Of a stretch of DNA of 50,823 bases, positions 31,394 through 39,238 are shown one piece after another. A program made the position numbers and the translations under genes. Origin of the DNA: Oscillospiraceae bacterium (lineage in GTDB: Bacteria; Bacillota; Clostridia; Oscillospirales; Oscillospiraceae); NCBI GenBank assembly GCA_902760845.1, contig CACWHX010000024.1:1-50823 (forward strand). The letters run 5' to 3'. Below the pieces are notes generated by a model that did not search any database, was not told the origin of the DNA, and saw only the letters and a program-made list of their open reading frames with translations. The stretch's first letter is position 1. Every line of letters begins with the position of its first letter.

Positions 31394-32627
31394 TGAAAAA
31401 CTCTTTTCGGATAAATTCCGCCACCGTCTCCGGCGGCCCGTTCACCGCAGCGACCACGTCCGCCGTGGCGCGGTAGGTGGCGTATCGCTCGCGATAGCGC
31501 CGCTCCAGCGCTGCGCGGTCGGATGAGAGCGGCCGGTCGTCGGAGGGGAGGATATCGCCGAGCGCGCGGTCCAGGAAATAGATGCGGCCGTTTGATTTCA
31601 GATGGCGGATGTTCGCCTCGCGCAGCACCGCGCCGCCGCCCGTGGCGATGACGCAGCCGGTCTGCTGCGACAGCTCCGCGATGACGGCCTGCTCCAGGTC
31701 GCGAAACGCCGTCTCGCCGTCCGCGCGGATGATCTCGGCGGGGGAGCGGCCGGCGCGCGCCGCGATGACCTCGTCCGTGTCGTAGTATGCGCGGCCAAGC
31801 CGCGCCGCCAGAAGCCGGCCGACGGTCGTCTTGCCGCTGCCGGGCATCCCGGTGAGCACGAGATTCTCCTTCGCCGCGCGCACCGCGTCGAATACGCGCC
31901 CGAGCGCGTCGGCGGGCAGGGCCTCGCCGCGGAAAATTTCCACCGCGGCGACGGCCTGGCCCACGAGCATATACAACCCGCCCTCCGCCGGGAGACCCAG
32001 GCCGCGCGCCTGCAGGACGAGCCGCGTGCGCAGCGGGTTATATACCACATCCATCACGCCCTCCAGCGCGGGGAAGCGCGTAAGATCGACGGCCTGCGCG
32101 TCCGGGTGCGGGAACATGCCCGCGGGCGTGGTGTTTAAGATCACCTGCGCGCCGGCATAGTCCGTCGCCGCCGCCTCATAAGTGAGACTGCCGCCCTTGC
32201 CGGAGCGGCTCACCGTCTGCACCTCGGCCGCGCCGAGTCGCTGCACCACATACTGCGCCGTGCGCGCGGTGCCGCCCGTGCCGAGCACGAGTACGGTCCT
32301 GCCCGCGAGCGGAAGGCCGATGCGCCGGATGAGCGCCTCCATGCCGATGCAGTCCGTGTTGTAGCCGCAGAGCCGCCCGCCGCGGTTCACGATGGTGTTC
32401 ACCGCGCCGATCTCCCGCGCGCTGTCGCTGATTTCGTCGAGAGCGGGGATCACGTCCTGCTTATACGGGATCGTCACGTTGATTGCGCGAAAATCCCGCT
32501 TTTGCAGGAAGGGCTCCAATTCCTCCGGCCTCAGTTCGCGCAGCGCATAGGTGTAGTCTGCAAGCTGCTCATGGATTTCCTTGGAAAAGCTGTGGGGAAG
32601 GTGCTCCCCGATCAAACCGTACTCCAT
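31374..32627 (-). CDS. aroE-aroK: Bifunctional shikimate dehydrogenase/shikimate kinase
   Basis: One 417-aa polypeptide for two successive steps: NADPH reduction of 3-dehydroshikimate, then ATP phosphorylation of shikimate. AroE part 1-250: GLIGEHLPHSFSKEIH near 4-19, INVTIPYKQDV near 49 (catalytic Lys), GAVNTIV near 74, GYNTDCIGM near 87, LGTGGTARTA near 114. AroK part 255-417: Walker A TGMPGSGKTTVG near 259, DTDEVIAARAG near 281 (shikimate-binding Asp), ATGGGAVLR near 327, DDRPLSS near 365 (Arg). The join occurs after ALGRVFDAVRAAK without extra linker. ATG at 32627 follows GGGAGGCG. Fusion is seen directly; it is unlike the separate genes of most Firmicutes. Confidence 0.94.
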   Translation of the reverse strand: MEYGLIGEHLPHSFSKEIHEQLADYTYALRELRPEELEPFLQKRDFRAINVTIPYKQDVIPALDEISDSAREIGAVNTIVNRGGRLCGYNTDCIGMEALIRRIGLPLAGRTVLVLGTGGTARTAQYVVQRLGAAEVQTVSRSGKGGSLTYEAAATDYAGAQVILNTTPAGMFPHPDAQAVDLTRFPALEGVMDVVYNPLRTRLVLQARGLGLPAEGGLYMLVGQAVAAVEIFRGEALPADALGRVFDAVRAAKENLVLTGMPGSGKTTVGRLLAARLGRAYYDTDEVIAARAGRSPAEIIRADGETAFRDLEQAVIAELSQQTGCVIATGGGAVLREANIRHLKSNGRIYFLDRALGDILPSDDRPLSSDRAALERRYRERYATYRATADVVAAVNGPPETVAEFIRKEFFNENFRH

Positions 32628-32628
32628 G

Positions 32629-33636
32629 CTACGCCTCCCGATACGCCGCGTCGAAGCGGGCCTTGAGCGCCTCGGTCGTCACGCGGCGAACTTCACCCTG
32701 TCCGACGACGTCCACGACGACGATATCCACCGCGTCGCCGGCAAATTTCTTGTCATGCCGAATCGCCTGCCAGACGGCGGCGCGGTCCCATTCTGCCGTC
32801 GTGGGCAGCCCCGCCTTTTCCAGCACCGGGAGAAGCCGCGCGCGCACGTCGGGCGCGCACATCGGGAGCATCCCCAGCGCGACGCACTCGCCGTGCAGCA
32901 GCGCGCCGGTGCTCTCGATGCCGTGGCCGATCGTGTGGCCGAAGTTCAGGAGCCTGCGCGGCCCCCGCTCCGTCTCGTCCTGCTCGACGATGCGCTTTTT
33001 GATGCGCAGCGACCCCTCAATGATGCGCTCCATGTGCGGCGGGAGGGGGTTTTCCTCCAGAAACGCGAACAGCTCCGCGTCCGATGTGCAGGCCATTTTG
33101 ATTGCCTCGGCCAGGCCGTTGGAGACCTGCCGCGGCGGGAGCGTCCGCAGCGTGTCGGGGTCGATGAGCACGCGCTTCGGCTGCCAGAACGCGCCGACGA
33201 TGTTTTTCACGTGGTCGAGATTGATGGCGACCTTCCCGCCAATGGAGGAGTCCACCTGCGAGAGGACCGTCGTAGGAATGTTATAGAAGTCGATCCCGCG
33301 CATAAAACTCGCCGCGGCAAAGCCCGCGAGGTCGCCCACCACGCCGCCGCCGACGGCGACGACGCAGTCCGTCCGATGAAAGTTTTCCTCCAGCATCCGG
33401 CGGCAGAGCATTTCATAGACGGGAAACGACTTGCTGCCCTCGCCGGACGGCACGGTCACAACGACCGGCCGCGCGCACTGCCGCGCAACGCGCGCGGCAT
33501 ACTGCGGCGGGACGAGCGCGCCCGTCACGATCAGGCATTTTCGGTTCAGCTCTAAGAGCCGCCCCGCCTCGCTGAGGGCGCCGCGCTGCAGAATGATATC
33601 ATAGCTGCGCGCGCCCAGCTCCATGGTAAGCGTCAT
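32629..33636 (-). CDS. aroB: 3-dehydroquinate synthase
   Basis: Cyclises DAHP to 3-dehydroquinate, using NAD+ and a divalent metal. 335 aa. Motifs: VPSGEGSKSF near 63, VAVGGGVVGDLAGFAAASFMRG near 95-115, PTTVLSQVDSSIGGK near 122, NGLAEAIKMACTSD near 175 (metal Glu), and LLNFGHTIGHGIES near 233 (metal His). Followed after one base by aroE-aroK; preceded by pheA by 16 nt. ATG at 33636 follows GAGAGGAG. Confidence 0.95.
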   Translation of the reverse strand: MTLTMELGARSYDIILQRGALSEAGRLLELNRKCLIVTGALVPPQYAARVARQCARPVVVTVPSGEGSKSFPVYEMLCRRMLEENFHRTDCVVAVGGGVVGDLAGFAAASFMRGIDFYNIPTTVLSQVDSSIGGKVAINLDHVKNIVGAFWQPKRVLIDPDTLRTLPPRQVSNGLAEAIKMACTSDAELFAFLEENPLPPHMERIIEGSLRIKKRIVEQDETERGPRRLLNFGHTIGHGIESTGALLHGECVALGMLPMCAPDVRARLLPVLEKAGLPTTAEWDRAAVWQAIRHDKKFAGDAVDIVVVDVVGQGEVRRVTTEALKARFDAAYREA

Positions 33637-33652
33637 GTCCGGCTCCTCTCTG

Positions 33653-34750
33653 TCATAGCGTGCAGTTGCGCGAGAAGGTGCCGACGATTTTGAGCCGGTC
33701 GCAGTACGGCTCCATATCGCGCAGCATCGCGCGCCCCTTTTCGCTGTGGATATCGCCCTCGGCCTCCAAGTAGAAGTAGTATTCCCAGAGCAGCTCCTTC
33801 ACCGGGCGGCTGCGGAGCGCGCGCATGTTGAAACCGTACCGGTTGCCGAGGATGTCCAGCGCCGTGGCGAGCGAGCCCGCCTCGTTGCGCGAGGTGAACA
33901 CCAGAATGAAGTGATCGCCCATCTGCTTTCCAAGCGCCGTGTTTTCCGCGCGCGAGAGCACGGCGAAGCGCGTGGTGTTCTGGCGGCTGGCATTGATGTT
34001 TGCCTCCAGCACCTCCAGACCGTAAAGCGCGGCGGTCTCCTCGCTTGCGATGGCGGCGACGCTTTTGTCGCCCAGCTTCGCCACGTGCTCCGCGGCGAGC
34101 GCGGTGTTGGCAAACTCCACCGCCGCCCAGCCGTGGTCGTGCAGATAGCCCTGGCATTGGCCAAGCGCCTGCGGATGGCTCAGCACCTGACGGATCTGTG
34201 CCGGGTCCGTGCCCGGAAGACCGATCAGGTTCTGCGTGATGCCGAGCTCGTACACGCCGTTGACGTGCAGCGACCCGAAGAAGAGAAGATCCAGCACCTC
34301 GCCGACCTCGCCGTTATAGCTGTTTTCAATGGGCAGCACCGCGCAGTCACACGCGCCGGAGACGACCGCGTCGTACGCGCTGCGAAAATCCTTGTGCGAA
34401 ACGCGCGCCGCGCCGGGGAAGATGCGCCCGGCGGAGATGTGCGCGAACGCGCCCTCCACGCCGCTGTACGCAACGCGCAGCCCCTGGCTGAGCCGGCGCT
34501 GATAGTCCCGCGAGAGCGAGAGCTCCGCCTTGAGCAGCTGCACATAGTATTCGCGGACCGTCCCGTCCTCGATATAGGCGGCGCACTGCTCGAGCAGCTC
34601 CTGCTCGCGCGCCGCGTCGAGAATGGGGAGCCCATATTCCATCTTGTGCTCCGCCACGAGCCGCACCGCGCGCATTCGCCGCTCGAACAGCAGCGCCATC
34701 TCGCGGTCGATCTCCGAAATCTGCGCCCTGGCGGCCTCCAATTTGTTCAT
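33653..34750 (-). CDS. pheA: Bifunctional chorismate mutase/prephenate dehydratase
   Basis: P-protein: converts chorismate to prephenate and then to phenylpyruvate for phenylalanine. 365 aa. Chorismate mutase (AroQ type) 1-90, with Arg and Glu in KLEAARAQISEIDREMALLFERRMRAV; prephenate dehydratase 92-275 with RVAYSGVEGAFAH near 93, LPIENSYNGEV near 140, ASRQNTTRFAVLSR near 240 (catalytic Thr-Arg-Phe); C-terminal ACT regulatory domain 285-360 with RSRPVKELLWEYYF near 322, the Phe-binding ESRP-type loop. Feedback inhibition by Phe is expected. ATG at 34750 after GAGGAGAAGACGTT. Confidence 0.95.
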   Translation of the reverse strand: MNKLEAARAQISEIDREMALLFERRMRAVRLVAEHKMEYGLPILDAAREQELLEQCAAYIEDGTVREYYVQLLKAELSLSRDYQRRLSQGLRVAYSGVEGAFAHISAGRIFPGAARVSHKDFRSAYDAVVSGACDCAVLPIENSYNGEVGEVLDLLFFGSLHVNGVYELGITQNLIGLPGTDPAQIRQVLSHPQALGQCQGYLHDHGWAAVEFANTALAAEHVAKLGDKSVAAIASEETAALYGLEVLEANINASRQNTTRFAVLSRAENTALGKQMGDHFILVFTSRNEAGSLATALDILGNRYGFNMRALRSRPVKELLWEYYFYLEAEGDIHSEKGRAMLRDMEPYCDRLKIVGTFSRNCTL

Positions 34751-34762
34751 AACGTCTTCTCC

Positions 34763-35956
34763 TCAGCCTTGATAGGATTCCGCCAGCGCCTTCAGCGCGG
34801 GCAGCGCGCGCTCGACCGTCTCGGTCGCGACGCAATAGCTCAGGCGCGCGTAGCCGGGATAGCCGAAGCAGTCCCCGGGGACGAGGATCACTTCAAACCG
34901 CTTTGCCCGCTCGCAAAACGCCGCGGCGTCCGGCTCCGGAGACTTCAGGAAGAGATAGAACGCGCCCTCCGGCTTCACCATCTCATAGCCGAAGGCCGTG
35001 AGATTTGTGAGCAGCAGCTCGCGATTTCTCCGGTACACCGAGAGATCGGCCGTCGCGTCGAGACAGGCGGGCAGCATGTATTGAAACAGGGAGGGGTTGT
35101 TGATATAGCCGAGGATGCGCCCCGCGCCGCAGAGCGCGGCGTACACGTCGCGGCTGTCGGTCACCCGCGGCGGGACGAGAAAGTAGCCCATGCGCTCGCC
35201 GGGGAGGGAGAGGCACTTGGAAAACGAGTAGCAGAGGATCGTGTTGTCGTAGAAATTCGGGACGAACGGCACGACCGTCTCCGCGTCGTAGACCAGCTCC
35301 CGGTACGGCTCATCCGCGAGGATGTAAATGGGATGGCCGCATTCTGCCTGTTTGCGCCGCAGAAGCTCCGCCATGGCGGCGATTGTCTCAGCCGAGAAGA
35401 TGGAGCCGGCGGGGTTCGAGGGGGAGTTTACGATGACGATCTTCGTCCGCTCCGTCACGGCCGCCTCCAGCCGGGCGATGTCGATCTGAAAATCCGGCTC
35501 GCGGCATTTGAGGATGACCGGCACGCCGCCGAAGCACTCTGCATAGACGGTGTACTCCGGGTAATACGGGGCGAAGACGATGACCTCGTCGCCCGGCAGG
35601 AGCAGGCCCTTCATCGCCATGGCGAGCGCCGCGGAGGAGCCGGCCGTGATATAGAGATCCTCGGCGCCGTAGGCCGTGCCGAATTTCCCGTTCAGATTTT
35701 CCGCGATGGCCTTACGCACGTCATAGAGGCCCGGCGCGGCGGTGTAGGCGTGCAGCACGGCGGGCGGCACCGTGTCCAGAATCTCGCGGAGCGTGTCCGT
35801 CACAATGGCGGGAGCGGGCACGTTGGGGTTTCCGATGCTGAAATTAAAGACGTTTTCCGCGCCGATTTCGGCTGCGCGCGCCCCAGCGTAGGCCGCGATG
35901 GCGCGGATGAGGTTTTCCTCCTTGCCGTACTTGAGCGCATCCTGCGGCAGCAACAT
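34763..35956 (-). CDS. Class I/II aminotransferase (probable aromatic aminotransferase)
   Basis: PLP-dependent fold-type I aminotransferase, 397 aa. PLP features: phosphate loop ITAGSSAALAMAM near 108, SPSNPAGSIFS near 178, ADEPYRELVYD near 216 (Asp and Tyr), and the Schiff-base Lys in YSFSKCLSLPGERMGY near 246, with the C-terminal Arg in ARLSYCV near 371. First structural gene of the aromatic operon, so it likely catalyses the terminal transamination of phenylpyruvate and hydroxyphenylpyruvate (or of prephenate). Aspartate/other amino donors are possible. AAGGAGGGATCGCT precedes the ATG and lies right after the attenuator terminator. Confidence 0.9.
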   Translation of the reverse strand: MLLPQDALKYGKEENLIRAIAAYAGARAAEIGAENVFNFSIGNPNVPAPAIVTDTLREILDTVPPAVLHAYTAAPGLYDVRKAIAENLNGKFGTAYGAEDLYITAGSSAALAMAMKGLLLPGDEVIVFAPYYPEYTVYAECFGGVPVILKCREPDFQIDIARLEAAVTERTKIVIVNSPSNPAGSIFSAETIAAMAELLRRKQAECGHPIYILADEPYRELVYDAETVVPFVPNFYDNTILCYSFSKCLSLPGERMGYFLVPPRVTDSRDVYAALCGAGRILGYINNPSLFQYMLPACLDATADLSVYRRNRELLLTNLTAFGYEMVKPEGAFYLFLKSPEPDAAAFCERAKRFEVILVPGDCFGYPGYARLSYCVATETVERALPALKALAESYQG

Positions 35957-35970
35957 AGCGATCCCTCCTT

Positions 35971-36008
35971 AAAATGTAAAAGCAGCTTTGCCGTTCGGCA
36001 AAGCTGCT
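35971..36008 (-). terminator. Attenuator terminator of the aromatic operon
   Basis: Perfect 12-bp stem AGCAGCTTTGCC/GGCAAAGCTGCT (35981-35992 with 35997-36008), loop GTTC, followed on the minus strand by TTTTACATTTT. It lies 17 nt past the leader-peptide stop and ends just before the Shine-Dalgarno of the first structural gene. Confidence 0.88.
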
Positions 36009-36025
36009 GCGCTTCCTCTTGCGTT

Positions 36026-36163
36026 TCAGGCGGCTTGTGACCGAAGGGTCGTTCGATTCTGACTGCAAAAATAATAGGAATAGCCATAAAAATAGCCAGC
36101 AAAAGCAGCCGCAAAGCGATTTGCGGCGTCGATCCAGTAAAAACGATTGGAGTTGCTGACCAT
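36026..36163 (-). CDS. Aromatic-rich leader peptide of the aromatic amino acid operon
   Basis: 45-codon ORF, ATG at 36163 with AAGGAGA seven nt upstream, TGA at 36026. The peptide has 12 aromatic residues: NRFYWID early, then a dense block YFYGYSYYF at residues 24-32 (seven of nine aromatic), in all six Tyr, five Phe and one Trp. It lies between a strong promoter and an intrinsic terminator in front of genes for Phe and Tyr synthesis. By analogy with pheL/trpL, a ribosome starved for charged Tyr or Phe tRNA should stall here and change RNA folding so that the terminator does not form. A hairpin GCCGCAAA/TTTGCGGC (36108-36127) sits within the ORF and shares GGCTGCT-like bases that could pair with the terminator arm. 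Confidence 0.85.
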   Translation of the reverse strand: MVSNSNRFYWIDAANRFAAAFAGYFYGYSYYFCSQNRTTLRSQAA

Positions 36164-36208
36164 AACGGCTCTCCTTATTTTGCAGCGAACGCTGCCTGTT
36201 ACGCTAAA

Positions 36209-36237
36209 ATAATAAAGCATTTCTCGCGGCAAGTCAA
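36209..36237 (-). promoter_or_regulatory. Promoter of the aromatic operon
   Basis: Minus strand TTGACT (36232-36237), 17-bp spacer, TATTAT (36209-36214), about 45 bp before the leader ORF. Confidence 0.82.
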
Positions 36238-36268
36238 TCCCCGACTTTCCTGCGGCTGGATAATTTCG

Positions 36269-36295
36269 AGGACGAAATCGCAAAAATTTCGTCCT
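36269..36295 (-). terminator. Terminator hairpin of bioY
   Basis: Perfect 10-bp stem AGGACGAAAT/ATTTCGTCCT with a 7-nt loop, 20 nt past the bioY stop. The following minus-strand bases are CGAAATTAT, not a clean T run. Confidence 0.6.
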
Positions 36296-36314
36296 TTTTC
36301 ACAAAAATGCGCGG

Positions 36315-36854
36315 TTACACGGGGACAAACCGCCGCAGCCGCGCGCGCACGAGCACCGCGAGCGCGAGCTTTGCCGCATCCGGCAGGAGGAACGGAAGCA
36401 CGCACCAGCCGAGCGCCGTCGCGAGCGTGATCGCGCCCTTCGTGCGGGCGTAGACGACGAGAAACCACGCCGTGCCAAAGGCGTAGCACAGGAGCATACC
36501 GACGACGGACGCGGCGACGAACACGCCGGTTTTCGTGCCGAACCGCGCCTCCGCCAGCCACACGACCAGCCCGGCGAGCAGAAAGCCGACCAGGTAGCCG
36601 CCCGTCGTGCCGAGTAGCGCGCCGATGCCGCCCTGAAAGCCCGCGAACACCGGCAGCCCGACCGCGCCCAGCAGGAGATACACCGCGATGGAAATGGTGC
36701 CGCGCTTGCCGCCGAGCAGCCCCAGCGCCGCGAACACGGCAAAGGTCTGCAGCGTGAACGGCACGCTGCCCGCCGGGATGGAGATCCAGGCACAGGCGGC
36801 GATGACGGCGGAAAAAAGTGCGCACAGCGCGAGATCGAGCGTTTTGCGTTTCAT
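36315..36854 (-). CDS. bioY: Biotin transporter BioY
   Basis: S component that imports biotin, alone or with a shared ECF module. 179 aa, six hydrophobic segments. Family motifs: ISIPAGSVPFTLQTFAVFAA near 25-44 and GGKRGTISIAVYLLLGAVGLPVFAG near 48-72 are diagnostic of BioY, as is GGYLVGFLLAG near 86. ATG at 36854 follows GGAGGT; the longer upstream frame runs through the BirA operator. Divergent from birA, with BirA sites in between, so it should be repressed when biotin is plentiful. No EcfAT genes nearby. Confidence 0.95.
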   Translation of the reverse strand: MKRKTLDLALCALFSAVIAACAWISIPAGSVPFTLQTFAVFAALGLLGGKRGTISIAVYLLLGAVGLPVFAGFQGGIGALLGTTGGYLVGFLLAGLVVWLAEARFGTKTGVFVAASVVGMLLCYAFGTAWFLVVYARTKGAITLATALGWCVLPFLLPDAAKLALAVLVRARLRRFVPV

Positions 36855-36866
36855 GGCGACCTCCGA

Positions 36867-36897
36867 TTGTAAAGTAAATTTGTTTTTAGGTTTACAA
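36867..36897. promoter_or_regulatory. BirA operator 1 (bioY side)
   Basis: TTGTAAAG-N15-GTTTACAA, the inverted-repeat arrangement known for Firmicutes BirA. It lies directly downstream of the bioY -10, where bound BirA would block initiation or elongation. Confidence 0.85.
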
Positions 36898-36901
36898 TGG
36901 G

Positions 36902-36930
36902 AGGATAGCATATGCGCTGTCGATTGTCAA
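36902..36930 (-). promoter_or_regulatory. bioY promoter
   Basis: Minus strand TTGACA (36925-36930), 17-bp spacer, TATCCT (36902-36907). The -35 lies inside BirA operator 2. Confidence 0.8.
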
Positions 36931-36954
36931 CTGTTTACGCAGAAAACTTTACAA
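36924..36954. promoter_or_regulatory. BirA operator 2 (between bioY and birA)
   Basis: TTGTCAAC-N15-CTTTACAA; both arms deviate slightly from the consensus. It covers the -35 hexamers of both divergent promoters. Confidence 0.75.
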
Positions 36955-36976
36955 TTTGCCGACGCGGGCGTATAAT
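36948..36976 (+). promoter_or_regulatory. birA promoter
   Basis: TTTACA (36948-36953), 17-bp spacer, TATAAT (36971-36976), perfect -10. The -35 overlaps the right arm of BirA operator 2, implying autoregulation. Confidence 0.82.
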
Positions 36977-37005
36977 GAGCAAAAAAAGACGGGAGGGACG
37001 GACCC

Positions 37006-37986
37006 ATGCTGCGGGATGCGGTGCTGACGATTTTGAAGGAGCGCGGGGACTATGTGTCCGGCGCGGAGATCAGCCGCGCGCTGGATGTGACGCGCATGGC
37101 GGTGTCGAACACGGTGCGCGCGCTGCGCGAGGAGGGGTATGTCATCGACGCGGCGACGAACCGGGGCTATTGCCTGCGCGCGAGCGCCGACCGGCTGACG
37201 GCGGGGGATGTGTTTCCCTATCTGCCGGAGGCGCGGCGGGAGACGGTGCGCTGCTTCGACGCCATCGACTCCACGAACACCTATCTCAAGCGCGAGGCGA
37301 TGCGCGGCGTGGCGGACGGGCTGTGCGCTATAGCAAACGAGCAGACGGAAGGGCGCGGTCGGGTGGGAAGGCCGTTTCTCTCCGCGCCGAATTGCGGGGT
37401 GTATCTCTCCATGCTCCTGCGGCCGGACTGCGCGCCCGCGGAGGCGACCGCGCTCACGGCGCACACGGCGGTGGCCGTCTGCCGCGCGCTGGAGCGCGCC
37501 TGCGGCGTGCAGGCGGGCGTCAAGTGGACGAACGACATCGTGCTCGGCACGCATAAGATCTGCGGCATCCTCACGGAGCTGTCCGTGGAAGGGGAGAGCG
37601 GCGCGCTCGACTCCGTGGTCATCGGCGTCGGCGTGAACGCGAACAACGCCGACTTTCCGCCGGAGCTGCGCGACGTTGCGGGCTCGGTCTATCTGGAGAC
37701 CGGCGCGCGCGTGGACCGCGCGCGGCTCGCGGCGGAGCTGGTGCTGGCGCTGGACGCGATGTACGACGCATGGCGGCGCGATCCGCGCGCGTATCTGGAG
37801 GCGTACCGCGCGCTGTGCGTCACGACGGGGCGCGAGGTGCGCGTCCTGCGCGGCGGCCGCGGGCGGCGCGCCTATGCCGAGGCGGTGACGGACGATTTCG
37901 GCCTGCTCGTGCGCTATGACGACGGCACGCGGGAGACGGTCGCCGGCGGCGAGGTGTCCGTGCGGGGCCTGTTTGGATATCAATAA
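37006..37986 (+). CDS. birA: Bifunctional biotin-protein ligase and biotin-operon repressor BirA
   Basis: 326 aa. N-terminal winged helix-turn-helix 1-62 (GAEISRALDVTRMAVSNTVRAL) binds DNA; the ligase core about 80-265 makes biotinyl-AMP and biotinylates carboxylase or decarboxylase subunits: DSTNTYLKR near 88, TEGRGRVGRPF near 113 (biotinyl-AMP loop), VKWTNDIVLG near 173 (catalytic Lys), KICGILTE near 184; C-terminal SH3-like domain 270-326. Group II BirA, able to repress. Both divergent promoters carry matching operators. ATG at 37006 follows GGGAGGGACGG. Confidence 0.95.
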   Translation: MLRDAVLTILKERGDYVSGAEISRALDVTRMAVSNTVRALREEGYVIDAATNRGYCLRASADRLTAGDVFPYLPEARRETVRCFDAIDSTNTYLKREAMRGVADGLCAIANEQTEGRGRVGRPFLSAPNCGVYLSMLLRPDCAPAEATALTAHTAVAVCRALERACGVQAGVKWTNDIVLGTHKICGILTELSVEGESGALDSVVIGVGVNANNADFPPELRDVAGSVYLETGARVDRARLAAELVLALDAMYDAWRRDPRAYLEAYRALCVTTGREVRVLRGGRGRRAYAEAVTDDFGLLVRYDDGTRETVAGGEVSVRGLFGYQ

Positions 37987-38050
37987 CGGCGGCCAGACGC
38001 CGTATCAAACGGGCACGCCGCATTCCGCTTCTCCTTTTGCCAAAAAAGTT

Positions 38051-38090
38051 TTTTACCCAAACCAAAGCACTCGCTTTGGTTTGGGTAAAA
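38051..38090 (-). terminator. Long perfect hairpin terminator between birA and the LysR gene
   Basis: Stem of 18 bp (38051-38068 with 38073-38090), 4-nt loop. On the minus strand it is followed by AACTTTTTTGG, so it can end the LysR-gene transcript and probably both converging ones. Confidence 0.8.
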
Positions 38091-38149
38091 TGCATCCACC
38101 TTCGCCGTTGTTCCTGTGCGCCGTTGCCGCGCGCGGCGGCCTGCGCGGG

Positions 38150-39061
38150 TCAATCTGCCGTCGCGGCGGCCAGCGCCACGCCGGCGTTTTCGGCGATGAC
38201 ATCCGCCATCATGCGCATCTGCGGCGTGACGACCTTGTCGCGGTGGTGGACCAGCTGGCTCCACTGCTCCATGTGGCAGTCCGCCAGCGGGAGCGCGACG
38301 ATGCGGCGCTCGCCGCTTTTGCGGCGCGCGGCAAACTGCGGCAGCACGGTGAGGCAGTCGCTCTCCGCAAGCAGGCGAATGGCCATCCCCGTGTCGTCCA
38401 GCTCCAGAAACGGATGCACCTCCAGCTTCCGGCGCGCCAGCTCCGCGTCGAAAAGGCGGCGATAGTTGCTGGTGCGGGGCATGAGGATGAAGGACGCATT
38501 CACAATGTCGCGCAGGTGCAGCTCCTGCGCGTCCGCCAGCGGATGGTTCACATCCGCCATGACGACGATCTCCTCCGGCTGCTCGAAAAGCTTTACAAGC
38601 TGCGGGTCATAGCCGGGGTCGTCCAGCGTGTAGATCAGATCCAGCTCGTTGTGCAGCAGCATGTCGCGCAGCTGCTTCGTGCCGCCGGAATAGATCTCCG
38701 TTTTTACGCGCGGGCAGCGCCGGTGATATTCCGGCAGGATCTCGCCGAAGCTGGTCGCGAGGATCGACTCAAGGGTGCCGACGCGCAGCGTGCCGGTCAG
38801 CTCGTGCGGCTCCACGGCGAAATTCGCCGCGCGGGAGGCCGCGGCCACCACGTCGCGCGCGTAGGGGATGAACTCCTGCCCGTAGTGCGTGATGGTGACG
38901 TTTTTGCCGATGCGGTCGAACAGGCGCACGCCGAGCTCGTTTTCCAGCTGCTGCACCTGCACGGTGATGGCCGACTGGGAGTAGCCCAGCGACTCGGCAG
39001 CCTTGGAAAAGCTCTGCAGCTGCGCGACCTTCAGAAAGGTATTTAAAATGCGAAGTTCCAT
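38150..39061 (-). CDS. LysR family transcriptional regulator
   Basis: 303-aa LysR-type regulator. Helix-turn-helix 1-60 (LNTFLKVAQLQSFSKAAESLGYSQSAITVQVQQLENELGVRLFDR), then a periplasmic-binding-protein-like effector domain about 90-300 of the cytoplasm (TLRVGTLESILATSFGEILPEY near 90). ATG at 39061 follows AGGAGG. Divergent from the YugP-type protease gene, which may be its target. Ligand cannot be predicted from sequence; no diagnostic operator was recognised in the 177-bp gap. Confidence 0.92.
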   Translation of the reverse strand: MELRILNTFLKVAQLQSFSKAAESLGYSQSAITVQVQQLENELGVRLFDRIGKNVTITHYGQEFIPYARDVVAAASRAANFAVEPHELTGTLRVGTLESILATSFGEILPEYHRRCPRVKTEIYSGGTKQLRDMLLHNELDLIYTLDDPGYDPQLVKLFEQPEEIVVMADVNHPLADAQELHLRDIVNASFILMPRTSNYRRLFDAELARRKLEVHPFLELDDTGMAIRLLAESDCLTVLPQFAARRKSGERRIVALPLADCHMEQWSQLVHHRDKVVTPQMRMMADVIAENAGVALAAATAD

Positions 39062-39177
39062 TTTGGGCCTCCTGGCGACGGGGATTCGGAATGATTGAAA
39101 AAAGCATATAACCAGCATCTTATTTTATAATAAGAAAAAATAATCCGAACGTCAATCCTTTTTTTAACACGCTGTGG

Positions 39178-39206
39178 TTGACTCCTTCGGAAAAGTTGGC
39201 TACAAT
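39178..39206 (+). promoter_or_regulatory. Promoter of the YugP-type peptidase gene
   Basis: TTGACT (39178-39183), 17-bp spacer, TACAAT (39201-39206), 32 nt before the start codon. Confidence 0.82.
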
Positions 39207-39238
39207 AAAGAAAAAATCTTTGGAGATGGGAGCATACC

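Noticed and set aside
35957..36240. T-box leader for the aromatic operon
   Set aside because: No T-box sequence (AGGGTGGNACCGCG-like) is present; the aromatic leader ORF plus terminator explains the region better.
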